A DNA stretch of 6,519 bases from positions 1-6,519 of the forward strand of contig CAJKVD010000043.1 of NCBI GenBank assembly GCA_905203195.1, written 5' to 3'. Position numbers and translations under genes: made by a program. Within the stretch, counting starts at the first letter, position 1. Each line of letters starts with the position of its first letter. Source of the DNA: an uncultured Clostridium sp. (lineage in GTDB: Bacteria > Bacillota > Clostridia > TANB77 > CAG-508). The notes below the pieces were generated by a model that ran no database searches, was not told the DNA's origin, and saw only the letters and a list, made by a program, of their open reading frames with translations. Of this stretch, positions 1 to 6,519 are shown piece by piece.

Positions 1-15
1 ACGCTCTTCCGATCT
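1..15 (+). other. Illumina sequencing adapter remnant (artefact)
   Basis: The first 15 bases, ACGCTCTTCCGATCT, are identical to the 3' end of the Illumina TruSeq read 1 adapter as I know it. They sit exactly at the contig edge, where untrimmed adapter is expected. They are not genomic sequence. Real sequence begins at 16. The adapter happens to be open in the frame of the following gene, so it must not be translated as part of that protein. Confidence 0.93.
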
Positions 16-3000
16 ATTGTAATGAATTCCAATTTAGAAACAATATATGAAGATTACCAAAGACATTTTTCTGATACAAAAAATACAGTATGTAATGTAT
101 TAGAAAATTTAATAAAAAAATATCCAGAAAATTCTTTTACAATAGCATTAACAGGATCTGGAGCAATGTCAGCCAGCAAATTTTTAGGAGTAGAATTTAT
201 CCAAGAAGTTGTATCATGTAAAAGAGTTGTAGAAAAATACATACCAGAAACTGATGTTGTTATAGAACTAGGTGGAGAAGATGCCAAAATTATATATTTT
301 GACCAATCAATTGAACAACGTATGAACGGAACTTGTGCAGGTGGTACAGGTGCATTTTTAGACCAAATGGCATCTTTATTACATACAGATACAGCAGGTC
401 TAAATGAACTTGCAAAAGGATATAAAACAATTTACCCTATTGCATCTCGTTGCGGAGTTTTTGCTAAAACTGATGTACAACCTCTTATAAATGAAGGTGC
501 AGCTAAAGAAGATATAGCAGCTTCTATTTTCCAAGCAGTTGTTAATCAAACAATAAGCGGTTTAGCTTGTGGTAGACCAATAAGAGGAAATGTAGCATTT
601 TTAGGAGGACCTTTAAATTATTTATCTGAATTAAGAAAACGTTTTATAGAAACACTACATTTAACACCTGAACATATAATTGTACCAGAAGATGCACATC
701 TTTTAGTTGCAAAAGGTGCAGCTATAGATTCCTTAGAAACTGAACCTATTACAACAGAAGAATTAAAACAAAAAATAAATAATTTAAGAATTTCAAAAGA
801 TAACACAACTCAACCTATAGAGCCTCTTTTCAAAAACAAAGAAGAATATAAACAATTTAAAGAAAGACATGATAAAGCTAAAATAGGAAGAAAAGATTTA
901 AAAACATATGAAGGAGATTGTTTTTTAGGAATTGATGCAGGTTCTACTACAACTAAGTTGGCATTAATTGATAGAGAAGGAAATTTGCTATATTCATTAT
1001 ATGGAAGCAACGAGGGAAATCCTTTAAAAAGTGTTATGAAAATGCTAAAAGAACTATATTCAAATTTGCCAGAAAAGGCTATTTTAAGATATAGTGGAGT
1101 AACAGGTTATGGAGAAAAATTAATTCAAACAGCATTAAATGTGGACTTAAATGAAATAGAAACAATTGCACATTATACTGCTGCAAAACAATTTGAACCA
1201 GATGTAACTGCTATAATTGATATTGGTGGGCAAGATATGAAATACATAAAAATGAAAAATGGTGCAATTGATAATATAATGTTAAATGAGGCTTGTTCTT
1301 CAGGTTGTGGTTCTTTTATAGAAACATTTGCTAAAAGCTTAAAACTAGACATAAGTGAATTTGTAAAAGAAGCAATTGAAGCAAAACGTCCTGTAGATTT
1401 AGGCTCAAGATGTACTGTATTTATGAATTCAAAAATAAAACAAGCTCAAAAAGAGGGATATACAGTAGGTGATATTTCTAGTGGTTTATCATATTCAGTT
1501 ATAAAAAATGCTATTCAAAAAGTTATGAAAGTACGTGATACATCAACATTAGGTGACCATATAGTTGTACAAGGTGGAACTTTTTATAATGATGCAGTAC
1601 TTAGAGCTTTTGAAAAAATAGTAGGTAAAAATGTTGTACGCCCAGATATTTCTGGTTTAATGGGAGCATATGGAATGGCTTTATTATCAAAAGAACAATA
1701 TGAAGCAAATTTTGATATGGAATATCATTCACATATTTTGAAAACAGATGAAATAGATAATTTAGAAATTAAAGTAACTTATGCAAGATGCAATAATTGT
1801 GAAAATCATTGTAAATTAACAATAAATAAATTCAGTAATGGTGCAGTACACGTATCTGGAAACCGTTGTGAAAAAGGTGCTGGAATATCTTCAAAAAATA
1901 AAAATTTACCAAATTTGGTTCAATATAAATATAAAAGAATTTTTGATTATACACCATTAGAAGAAAAAGATGCGCCTAGAGGAACTATAGGAATCCCTAG
2001 AGTTTTAAATATGTATGAAGATTATCCTTTCTGGTTTACTTTTTTAACAAATCTTGGTTTTAGAGTAATAATATCAGAAAAGAGTACAAGAAAAACATAT
2101 GAAAAAGGTATGGAATCAATGCCATCAGAATCTGTATGTTATCCTGCCAAATTATCACATGGACATATAGAAAGTTTATTAGAGAAAGGTATAAAGACAA
2201 TCTTTTATCCATGTATGCCATATTCAAGAAAAGAATATGAAAAAGCAGATAACCATTATAATTGTCCTATTGTAATATCATATTCTGAAGTATTAAAAAA
2301 TAATGTAGAAGGTCTAAAATCAAAAGATGTAAAATTTATTAATCCATTTTTACCTTTTGACAAAAAGAATTTAGTTAAAAAAATATTGGAATTACCTGAA
2401 TTTGAGGAATATAATTTTAACAAAAAAGAATTGTTAGAAGCTGCAGAAAAAGCAGAACAAGAGTATCAAAAATGCAAACAAGATATTCGTAATAAAGGTG
2501 CAGAAACTGTAAAATATATAGAAGAAAATAATCTAAGAGGAATTGTTTTAGCTGGTAGACCATATCATGTAGACCCTGAAATAAATCATGGAATAGATAC
2601 ATTAATAACATCTTTAGGTTTATGTGTATTAACAGAAGATAGTGTATCAGATAAAACTGAAGTAATACGTCCTATAAGGGTTGTTGACCAGTGGGTATTT
2701 CATGCAAGATTATATGCAGCAGCAGACTTTGTAGGAAAACATGATAATTTAGAACTTGTTCAATTAAATTCTTTTGGATGTGGAGTAGATGCTGTAACAA
2801 CAGATCAAGTAGAAGAAATTTTATCAAGTTATGACAAGATGTATACATTAATAAAAATAGATGAAGTAAATAACCTAGGGGCTGTGCGTATTCGTATTCG
2901 TTCTTTATTAGCTAGTATGAATAAGCGTATACAGAAAAAAGAAGAACAACAAAATTTTGGAGATTATGAATTAAAGAAAAATATATTTACAAAAGAAATG

Positions 3001-4281
3001 CGTAAAGATTATACAATTTTAATTCCACAAATGGCACCTATTCATTTTGAATTATTAGAAACAGCTGTTGCATCTTGTGGTTATAAAGTAAAATTGTTAA
3101 GAGAATGTACAAATCATACAGTAGAAACAGGACTAAAATATGTTAATAATGATGCATGTTATCCATCTATTTTAACAACAGGACAAATGATAGAAGCTTT
3201 ACAATCAGGTGAATATGATTTGAATAAAACGGCTTTAATAATGTCGCAAACAGGTGGTGGATGTAGAGCTACAAATTATATAGGATTTATTCGTAAGGCT
3301 TTAAAAGATGCTGGATTTGGAAATATACCAGTAATTTCATTTAATATAGTTGGTATGGAAAAAATGCCAGGATTTAAATTAACACCTGAACTATTAGAAA
3401 AGCTTATCAAATGTGTACTTTATGGAGATTTACTACAAAAAATGCTAACTAGAAATAGAGCTTATGAAGTAAATAAAGGAGAAACCAAAAAATTATTTGA
3501 TACATGGATGGAAAAATGCAAGAAATTAATAGTAAAATGTACAAACAAAGAATTCAAACAAAGTATTTATGATATAGTAAATGATTTCGAAAAAATCGAA
3601 TTAGACATGAGAACACCAAAGCCAAGAATTGGAATAGTTGGAGAGGTATTAATAAAATATCATCCATTTGGAAATAATTATGTGGCTGACCTTTTAGAAA
3701 AAGAAGGAGCAGAAGTAATACTACCAGAATTCATGGGATTCGTAAAATTTATGGCAACACATAAAATAACATTTAATACATTATTAAATACAAATAAAAC
3801 ATCAGCAAAAATTAGTAAAATAGCTATAAATTTAATAGACTTATTAGAAAAAGATGTAAAAACAGCATTATCAAATTCTAAAAAAGGATATATGATGCCA
3901 TGTGATATTTGGCACTTAGAAGAACAAGTAAAAGATGTATTATCAATAGGAAATCAAACAGGTGAAGGCTGGTTCTTAACAGCTGAAATGATAGAATATA
4001 TTGAAAATGATATTCCTAATATTGTATGTGTACAACCATTTGCATGTTTACCAAACCATGTTGTAGGAAAAGGAGTAATAAAAACAATACGTGAAAAATA
4101 CCCAGACGCAAACATTTCTCCTGTTGATTACGATCCAGGTGCAAGTGAGGTAAACCAAGCAAATCGTATAAAATTATTAATGACTGTTGCCAAAGATAAT
4201 CTAAAGAAAAAAGAATCAGAAAAACATGCTATAGATTCAGAAAATATTGACTCAGTTCAAGTAATTCAGAAACAGAGCTAG
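16..4281 (+). CDS. Acyl-CoA dehydratase activase/dehydratase fusion protein (2-hydroxyglutaryl-CoA dehydratase family), 5'-truncated
   Basis: This is a giant multidomain protein of the 2-hydroxyacyl-CoA dehydratase/benzoyl-CoA reductase system. In that family an ATP-driven activase passes an electron at very low potential to an iron-sulfur dehydratase or reductase component. Counting the ATG at 22 as residue 1, 1419 residues are visible. Activase domain 1 (BcrAD/BadFG, ASKHA fold) covers about 1-235, with TGSGA at 44-48, GGEDA at 84-88, Cys105 in GTCAGGTG and Cys144 in SRCGVF. Activase domain 2 covers about 300-555, with GIDAGSTTTK at 303-312, GGQD at 402-405, Cys425/Cys429, Cys464 in SRCTVF and QGG near 518. 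A four-Cys segment follows at 590-616. A DUF2229-like region covers about 650-930 (SVCYP, FYPCMPY, GRPYH, FGCGVD). A second dehydratase-like region covers about 990-1390 (DACYPS, GGGCRA, PCDIWH, PFACLPNH). The tail is short and charged. The ATG at 22 is not the true start: the frame is open upstream, and the ATG falls inside the beta strand after the missing first GSTTxK loop. About 15-20 residues are lost at the contig edge. The physiological substrate of these fusions is, to my knowledge, not established. No separate dehydratase subunits are visible nearby. Confidence 0.93.
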   Translation: MVMNSNLETIYEDYQRHFSDTKNTVCNVLENLIKKYPENSFTIALTGSGAMSASKFLGVEFIQEVVSCKRVVEKYIPETDVVIELGGEDAKIIYFDQSIEQRMNGTCAGGTGAFLDQMASLLHTDTAGLNELAKGYKTIYPIASRCGVFAKTDVQPLINEGAAKEDIAASIFQAVVNQTISGLACGRPIRGNVAFLGGPLNYLSELRKRFIETLHLTPEHIIVPEDAHLLVAKGAAIDSLETEPITTEELKQKINNLRISKDNTTQPIEPLFKNKEEYKQFKERHDKAKIGRKDLKTYEGDCFLGIDAGSTTTKLALIDREGNLLYSLYGSNEGNPLKSVMKMLKELYSNLPEKAILRYSGVTGYGEKLIQTALNVDLNEIETIAHYTAAKQFEPDVTAIIDIGGQDMKYIKMKNGAIDNIMLNEACSSGCGSFIETFAKSLKLDISEFVKEAIEAKRPVDLGSRCTVFMNSKIKQAQKEGYTVGDISSGLSYSVIKNAIQKVMKVRDTSTLGDHIVVQGGTFYNDAVLRAFEKIVGKNVVRPDISGLMGAYGMALLSKEQYEANFDMEYHSHILKTDEIDNLEIKVTYARCNNCENHCKLTINKFSNGAVHVSGNRCEKGAGISSKNKNLPNLVQYKYKRIFDYTPLEEKDAPRGTIGIPRVLNMYEDYPFWFTFLTNLGFRVIISEKSTRKTYEKGMESMPSESVCYPAKLSHGHIESLLEKGIKTIFYPCMPYSRKEYEKADNHYNCPIVISYSEVLKNNVEGLKSKDVKFINPFLPFDKKNLVKKILELPEFEEYNFNKKELLEAAEKAEQEYQKCKQDIRNKGAETVKYIEENNLRGIVLAGRPYHVDPEINHGIDTLITSLGLCVLTEDSVSDKTEVIRPIRVVDQWVFHARLYAAADFVGKHDNLELVQLNSFGCGVDAVTTDQVEEILSSYDKMYTLIKIDEVNNLGAVRIRIRSLLASMNKRIQKKEEQQNFGDYELKKNIFTKEMRKDYTILIPQMAPIHFELLETAVASCGYKVKLLRECTNHTVETGLKYVNNDACYPSILTTGQMIEALQSGEYDLNKTALIMSQTGGGCRATNYIGFIRKALKDAGFGNIPVISFNIVGMEKMPGFKLTPELLEKLIKCVLYGDLLQKMLTRNRAYEVNKGETKKLFDTWMEKCKKLIVKCTNKEFKQSIYDIVNDFEKIELDMRTPKPRIGIVGEVLIKYHPFGNNYVADLLEKEGAEVILPEFMGFVKFMATHKITFNTLLNTNKTSAKISKIAINLIDLLEKDVKTALSNSKKGYMMPCDIWHLEEQVKDVLSIGNQTGEGWFLTAEMIEYIENDIPNIVCVQPFACLPNHVVGKGVIKTIREKYPDANISPVDYDPGASEVNQANRIKLLMTVAKDNLKKKESEKHAIDSENIDSVQVIQKQS

Positions 4282-4283
4282 TT

Positions 4284-4341
4284 ACTTGGGGACGGAGCAA
4301 AAATCATTAAAACTTTAATGATTTTTGCTCCGTCCCCAAGT
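4284..4341. repeat. Perfect 28-bp palindrome made of two inverted repeat half-units (REPIN-like)
   Basis: Positions 4284-4311 are the exact reverse complement of 4314-4341, leaving only two central bases, so the folded loop would open a few A-T pairs. The outer 15 bases of each arm are the GC-rich unit ACTTGGGGACGGAGC and its complement. The inner part is pure A/T except for one pair. The element starts 2 bases after the stop of the dehydratase-type gene. No run of T follows either arm, so it is not a standard intrinsic terminator, although a stem this strong between two convergent genes could protect or end transcripts from both sides. The architecture, two inverted copies of a short GC-rich unit around a variable core, resembles bacterial REP doublets (REPINs). 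That assignment is inference. Confidence 0.85.
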
Positions 4342-4380
4342 CACCCTCCGTCCCCAAGTCATTGCTCCGGCCCCAAATCA
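4328..4380 (-). repeat. Three tandem half-units of the TGACTTGGGGACGGAG repeat
   Basis: Read on the - strand, three copies of the 16-base unit TGACTTGGGGACGGAG lie at 4380-4365, 4361-4346 and 4343-4328. They are spaced 19 and 18 bases apart. The two inner copies are identical; the outermost differs at two positions (TGATTTGGGGCCGGAG) and looks older. The copy at 4328-4343 is also the right arm of the palindrome. The outermost copy supplies the TGA stop codon of the phospholipase gene. A further inverted copy, 15 of 16 matching, is at 4282-4297. Confidence 0.85.
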
Positions 4381-5223
4381 AAAAAACTCCTTTGCCTGTT
4401 TATATCCTAAATAATATAAATTCTCCAATTTGCTAATATCCAAAAGACCTGTCTTTTCAGTTTTTATTTTTAAAATTTTATAAGTACCTTGCATCTCATA
4501 ATTAGAAAGTTCTCTACACAATAAATCAATAGAACGACCTGCAACTTCTATAAGATTGTCACAACAATTATCTTTCTTATCAGATTCAAAAATAACATTA
4601 ACAATATTTTTTGCCCCTAATAATTCTAATTCCTTCCAAGGAACATTTTCCCTAATTCCTCCATCTATCAATTCCATATCTCTATATTCACAAGGTGAAA
4701 AAACAACTGGATAACTACAACTTGCTCTCACCGCTTTACCTATAGAAATATCATCCACAAATTTTATTTTATCTGAATATTCCACTCTTTTTGAACACGA
4801 AGTAAAACATATTACTTCACCTGTATTCATATTTACACTTGGTATTACTAATGGTTTTTTTATATCAGATATATTATAAACTCCTTTTTTATTAGATTCT
4901 TTATTTATTAACTTCTCTATCTCTTTTCCTGAATTTAAACCATCTATAATTATTTTTCTTTCAATAATTAATCCATAAATTAATTTCAAAATATTTTTTA
5001 AATTCGCATATTTTATTTTTTTACAATATTTTTTAAATATATAATAAATTTCATCTGCTGAAAATCCTGCCGCATATAAACTCGATACTATACTTCCTGA
5101 AGATGTCCCTCCTATATATTCTATCTCAATATTCTCCTCTTCTAATACTTTTAAAACTCCTATATGTGCTACTCCTTTTATTCCTCCACCAGCCAAACAT
5201 AAACTTATTTTTTTATTATCCAT
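4378..5223 (-). CDS. Patatin-like phospholipase family protein
   Basis: This gene encodes a 281-residue serine lipid acyl hydrolase of the patatin (PNPLA) family, with the small bacterial RssA/YlbK-like layout. It shows all the family hallmarks. The oxyanion-hole glycine loop is AGGGIKG at 11-17. The nucleophile elbow is GTSSG at 39-43 with catalytic Ser41. The catalytic-dyad aspartate is Asp187 in IDGGIRENVPW. The length is normal for single-domain members, and there is no signal peptide or clear transmembrane segment, so it probably acts in the cytoplasm or at the inner face of the membrane. The ATG at 5223-5221 is chosen because AAGGAG lies 7 bases upstream; a TTG two codons earlier would sit one base from that site and is unlikely. 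The TGA stop lies inside a repeat copy, so the last codons may have been reshaped by the repeat. It converges on the dehydratase-type gene and is separated from the gene upstream by a terminator, so it probably has its own promoter. The natural lipid substrate cannot be told from sequence. Confidence 0.93.
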   Translation of the reverse strand: MDNKKISLCLAGGGIKGVAHIGVLKVLEEENIEIEYIGGTSSGSIVSSLYAAGFSADEIYYIFKKYCKKIKYANLKNILKLIYGLIIERKIIIDGLNSGKEIEKLINKESNKKGVYNISDIKKPLVIPSVNMNTGEVICFTSCSKRVEYSDKIKFVDDISIGKAVRASCSYPVVFSPCEYRDMELIDGGIRENVPWKELELLGAKNIVNVIFESDKKDNCCDNLIEVAGRSIDLLCRELSNYEMQGTYKILKIKTEKTGLLDISKLENLYYLGYKQAKEFF

Positions 5224-5230
5224 CCTCAAA

Positions 5231-5236
5231 CTCCTT
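5231..5236 (-). promoter_or_regulatory. Ribosome binding site of the patatin-like gene
   Basis: CTCCTT on the + strand reads AAGGAG on the - strand, a near-perfect Shine-Dalgarno sequence 7 bases before the ATG at 5223-5221. It decides the start codon against the alternative TTG at 5229-5227. Upstream of it the DNA is almost pure A/T; a TATTAT at 5283-5278 could be a -10 element, but I see no convincing -35 partner and do not call a promoter. Confidence 0.8.
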
Positions 5237-5285
5237 AAAAAATTTTTCTCTTATTTAAAAACTTTTTATTTTTTTATATAATATG

Positions 5286-5327
5286 AAAAAAACCTAAAAA
5301 TAGAAACTAATCTATTTCTAGGTTTTT
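5286..5327 (-). terminator. Rho-independent terminator of the NTF2-like protein gene
   Basis: A 16-bp stem with one mismatch pairs 5288-5303 with 5312-5327 around an 8-base loop. Read on the - strand the stem is followed directly by seven T (5292-5286), as expected for termination of the gene that ends at 5364. The stem has few G-C pairs (CCTA/TAGG plus one), so termination may be partial. The + strand side is also followed by a T-rich stretch, so it could work in both directions. Its position suggests the phospholipase gene is not simply co-transcribed with the gene upstream. Confidence 0.75.
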
Positions 5328-5346
5328 AATTTTTCTTATTTTTTGT

Positions 5347-5358
5347 CTCCGTCCCCAA
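5347..5358 (-). repeat. Solitary half-unit of the GGGGACGGAG repeat
   Basis: CTCCGTCCCCAA on the + strand (TTGGGGACGGAG on the - strand) matches 12 consecutive bases of the unit found at 4282-4380, about 1 kb away. It starts 5 bases after the TAA of the NTF2-like protein gene (complement of 5364-5366) and precedes that gene's terminator. In this A/T-only spacer a GC-rich 12-base match is unlikely to be chance. Confidence 0.75.
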
Positions 5359-5363
5359 AAACA

Positions 5364-6519
5364 TTACTTGCCTATGACATTAAATGACATAACAAAATCT
5401 GTTCCTTCATTTAATTGCATATAAAATTTTTCTCCTATATTTGTTGTATCCTTTCCTGTCATATCTTCCATTGTAACATCTTGAATAGATATACCTGAAT
5501 CTTCAGAGTAGTCACCATATTCAAACTTATAATGTGATGGAAAATGGTATTTCATATAATCTTCAAATTTATCAACATCATTTTCGAAATATGTTTTTCT
5601 AAATGATTCATCCAAATATTTAAACATCGAACTATAATCTCTTGCATTCATCATTTGCCTAACTTTATCTATATTCATCATTACCTTGTATTGAGTATTC
5701 GATGAATTATATCTTTCTTTAAATTTATCTGTATCTAAAGTATATGTATCCAGCATAACAGTACAATCCATAACAGCTTTTTCATTAAATATATATAAGT
5801 TTTCATATTGATCTTTACAAACATATTGTTTAGATCCTTGATTATCATTAACAAGATATTGCGTAAAAGTCAAACTAGAAATTTCCTTAATATTATTTTC
5901 TATATATTTAGAAAAAGTATCATAATCTCCAAATCTTTTTTCTCTATAATCTTTATCTAATAATTCATATCCTTCTTTTCTATTATATAAAACTGCATTT
6001 TTATATTTTACTAATAAATCATCTACAATCTGTATATCATCAATATTTTTATATTGATATTGATTATATACATTTTTTTCTATTTCTTCTGTTGATACTT
6101 TTAAATTATTTTGTAATATTTTATCACTATCTAATTCTACAGGTATTATTCCAAATAAACCATTTTTTCTATCCAATCTCCCTACAATTACTTCCTGGTC
6201 ATCTATTACTTTATTTTGCTTTATCAACTCTATTTTTAAATAAAATATCGTATTATTTTCATCCTCATCATTATAATACATCTTCTTAATATCAAAATCA
6301 TCTGCATTCTTATATTTACTTAATATATTACTTATTTCTCTATCAGTTACATTATTAAATTTTACATATTTATCATCTAAAAGTTTATATACTATGCCAT
6401 ATAAAGCCTTCTTATCCTCCTCTGTATATTTTACTTCTCCTTCTACTTTAGAATAATATGAGTCGGCATTATACTCATTAACATACTCAAAATATCTTTT
6501 AGAAACATCCTTTACAACG
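5364..6519 (-). CDS. Hypothetical protein with duplicated NTF2-like-looking units, 5' end beyond window
   Basis: I do not recognise a named family. The frame is open from the window edge to the TAA at 5366-5364, giving 384 visible residues. An ATG at 6281 (residue 80 of the visible part) is internal: the 79 codons before it are open, contain no ATG and have the same lysine-, aspartate- and tyrosine-rich composition. The protein is strongly charged and has no membrane segment in the visible part. Two similar units of about 105-110 residues can be seen, at roughly 160-268 and 277-384. Each starts with a helix, then a matching core (YELLDKDYREKRFGDYDTF and FKYLDESFRKTYFENDVDKF), then short beta-strand-like stretches. 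This resembles the NTF2-like or lumazine-binding folds seen in exported Firmicutes proteins. The first 125 residues may be a more divergent unit. A membrane anchor or signal peptide could lie in the missing N-terminus, but that is inference. It probably ends transcription at the hairpin downstream. Confidence 0.75.
   Translation of the reverse strand, partial: VVKDVSKRYFEYVNEYNADSYYSKVEGEVKYTEEDKKALYGIVYKLLDDKYVKFNNVTDREISNILSKYKNADDFDIKKMYYNDEDENNTIFYLKIELIKQNKVIDDQEVIVGRLDRKNGLFGIIPVELDSDKILQNNLKVSTEEIEKNVYNQYQYKNIDDIQIVDDLLVKYKNAVLYNRKEGYELLDKDYREKRFGDYDTFSKYIENNIKEISSLTFTQYLVNDNQGSKQYVCKDQYENLYIFNEKAVMDCTVMLDTYTLDTDKFKERYNSSNTQYKVMMNIDKVRQMMNARDYSSMFKYLDESFRKTYFENDVDKFEDYMKYHFPSHYKFEYGDYSEDSGISIQDVTMEDMTGKDTTNIGEKFYMQLNEGTDFVMSFNVIGK

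Noticed and set aside
54..2611. Short minus-strand frames at 54-287, 618-806, 810-1010 and 2417-2611
   Set aside because: All lie opposite the well-supported dehydratase-type gene, have no domain features and look like antisense shadows.
4284..4341. The palindrome as a standard rho-independent terminator
   Set aside because: Neither side is followed by a T run, and the stem is GC-rich at the foot and A/T-rich at the tip; it may still affect transcript ends.
4282..4380. The repeat cluster as a CRISPR array
   Set aside because: Units are 16 bases with spacers of only 2-3 bases, one copy is inverted into a palindrome, and no cas genes are present.
4378..5223. Patatin-like protein as a CBASS-type (CapV) antiviral effector
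   Set aside because: No cyclic nucleotide synthase or other defence gene is adjacent, and the short single-domain layout fits ordinary RssA/YlbK-like hydrolases.
5221..5229. TTG at 5229-5227 as the start of the patatin-like gene (two extra residues)
   Set aside because: It lies one base from the AAGGAG site, too close for initiation, while the ATG at 5223-5221 has ideal 7-base spacing.
6092..6289. 65-codon plus-strand frame opposite the NTF2-like protein gene
   Set aside because: Its leucine, phenylalanine and tyrosine richness is what the complement of a Lys/Asp/Asn-rich A/T gene gives; there is no ribosome binding site or recognisable motif.

Overview
The window is an AT-rich (roughly 30% GC by eye) piece of a Firmicutes genome, most likely from an anaerobic member of the Clostridia. 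The evidence is the strong A/T codon bias, the AAGGAG ribosome binding site, and a long oxygen-sensitive-type activase/dehydratase fusion protein that is typical of that group. The first 15 bases match the 3' end of the Illumina TruSeq adapter, so the left edge is the end of an assembled contig and not native DNA. Both edges cut through a gene.

Layout. From 16 to 4281 on the + strand lies one giant gene for a 2-hydroxyacyl-CoA dehydratase activase-type protein (two ASKHA activase domains followed by two dehydratase-like regions), missing only about its first 15-20 codons. From 4282 to 4380 is a compact cluster of a GGGGACGGAG-type repeat, with a perfect 28-bp palindrome followed by two more half-units. 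From 5223 down to 4378 on the - strand is a complete patatin-like phospholipase (PNPLA) gene, convergent with the dehydratase gene. The 140-bp gap 5224-5363 carries the phospholipase ribosome binding site, a rho-independent terminator and one more repeat half-unit. From 6519 down to 5364 on the - strand is the 3' part of a gene for an acidic, probably cell-surface or exported protein with duplicated NTF2-like-looking units. Its frame stays open to the window edge, so it begins outside the window.

No pathway clearly joins the three genes. The dehydratase-type gene converges on the other two. The two minus-strand genes are separated by a terminator and so are probably separate transcripts.

The most unusual signal is the repeat. 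Each of the three genes has a unit reading (T)TTGGGGACGGAG (one copy with GCC for GAC) overlapping or starting within about 7 bases after its stop codon, always in the same orientation relative to that gene's transcription. The phospholipase stop codon itself lies inside a repeat copy. This resembles a REP/REPIN-type element with a preference for gene ends. I saw no defence system, phage, CRISPR array or RNA gene.
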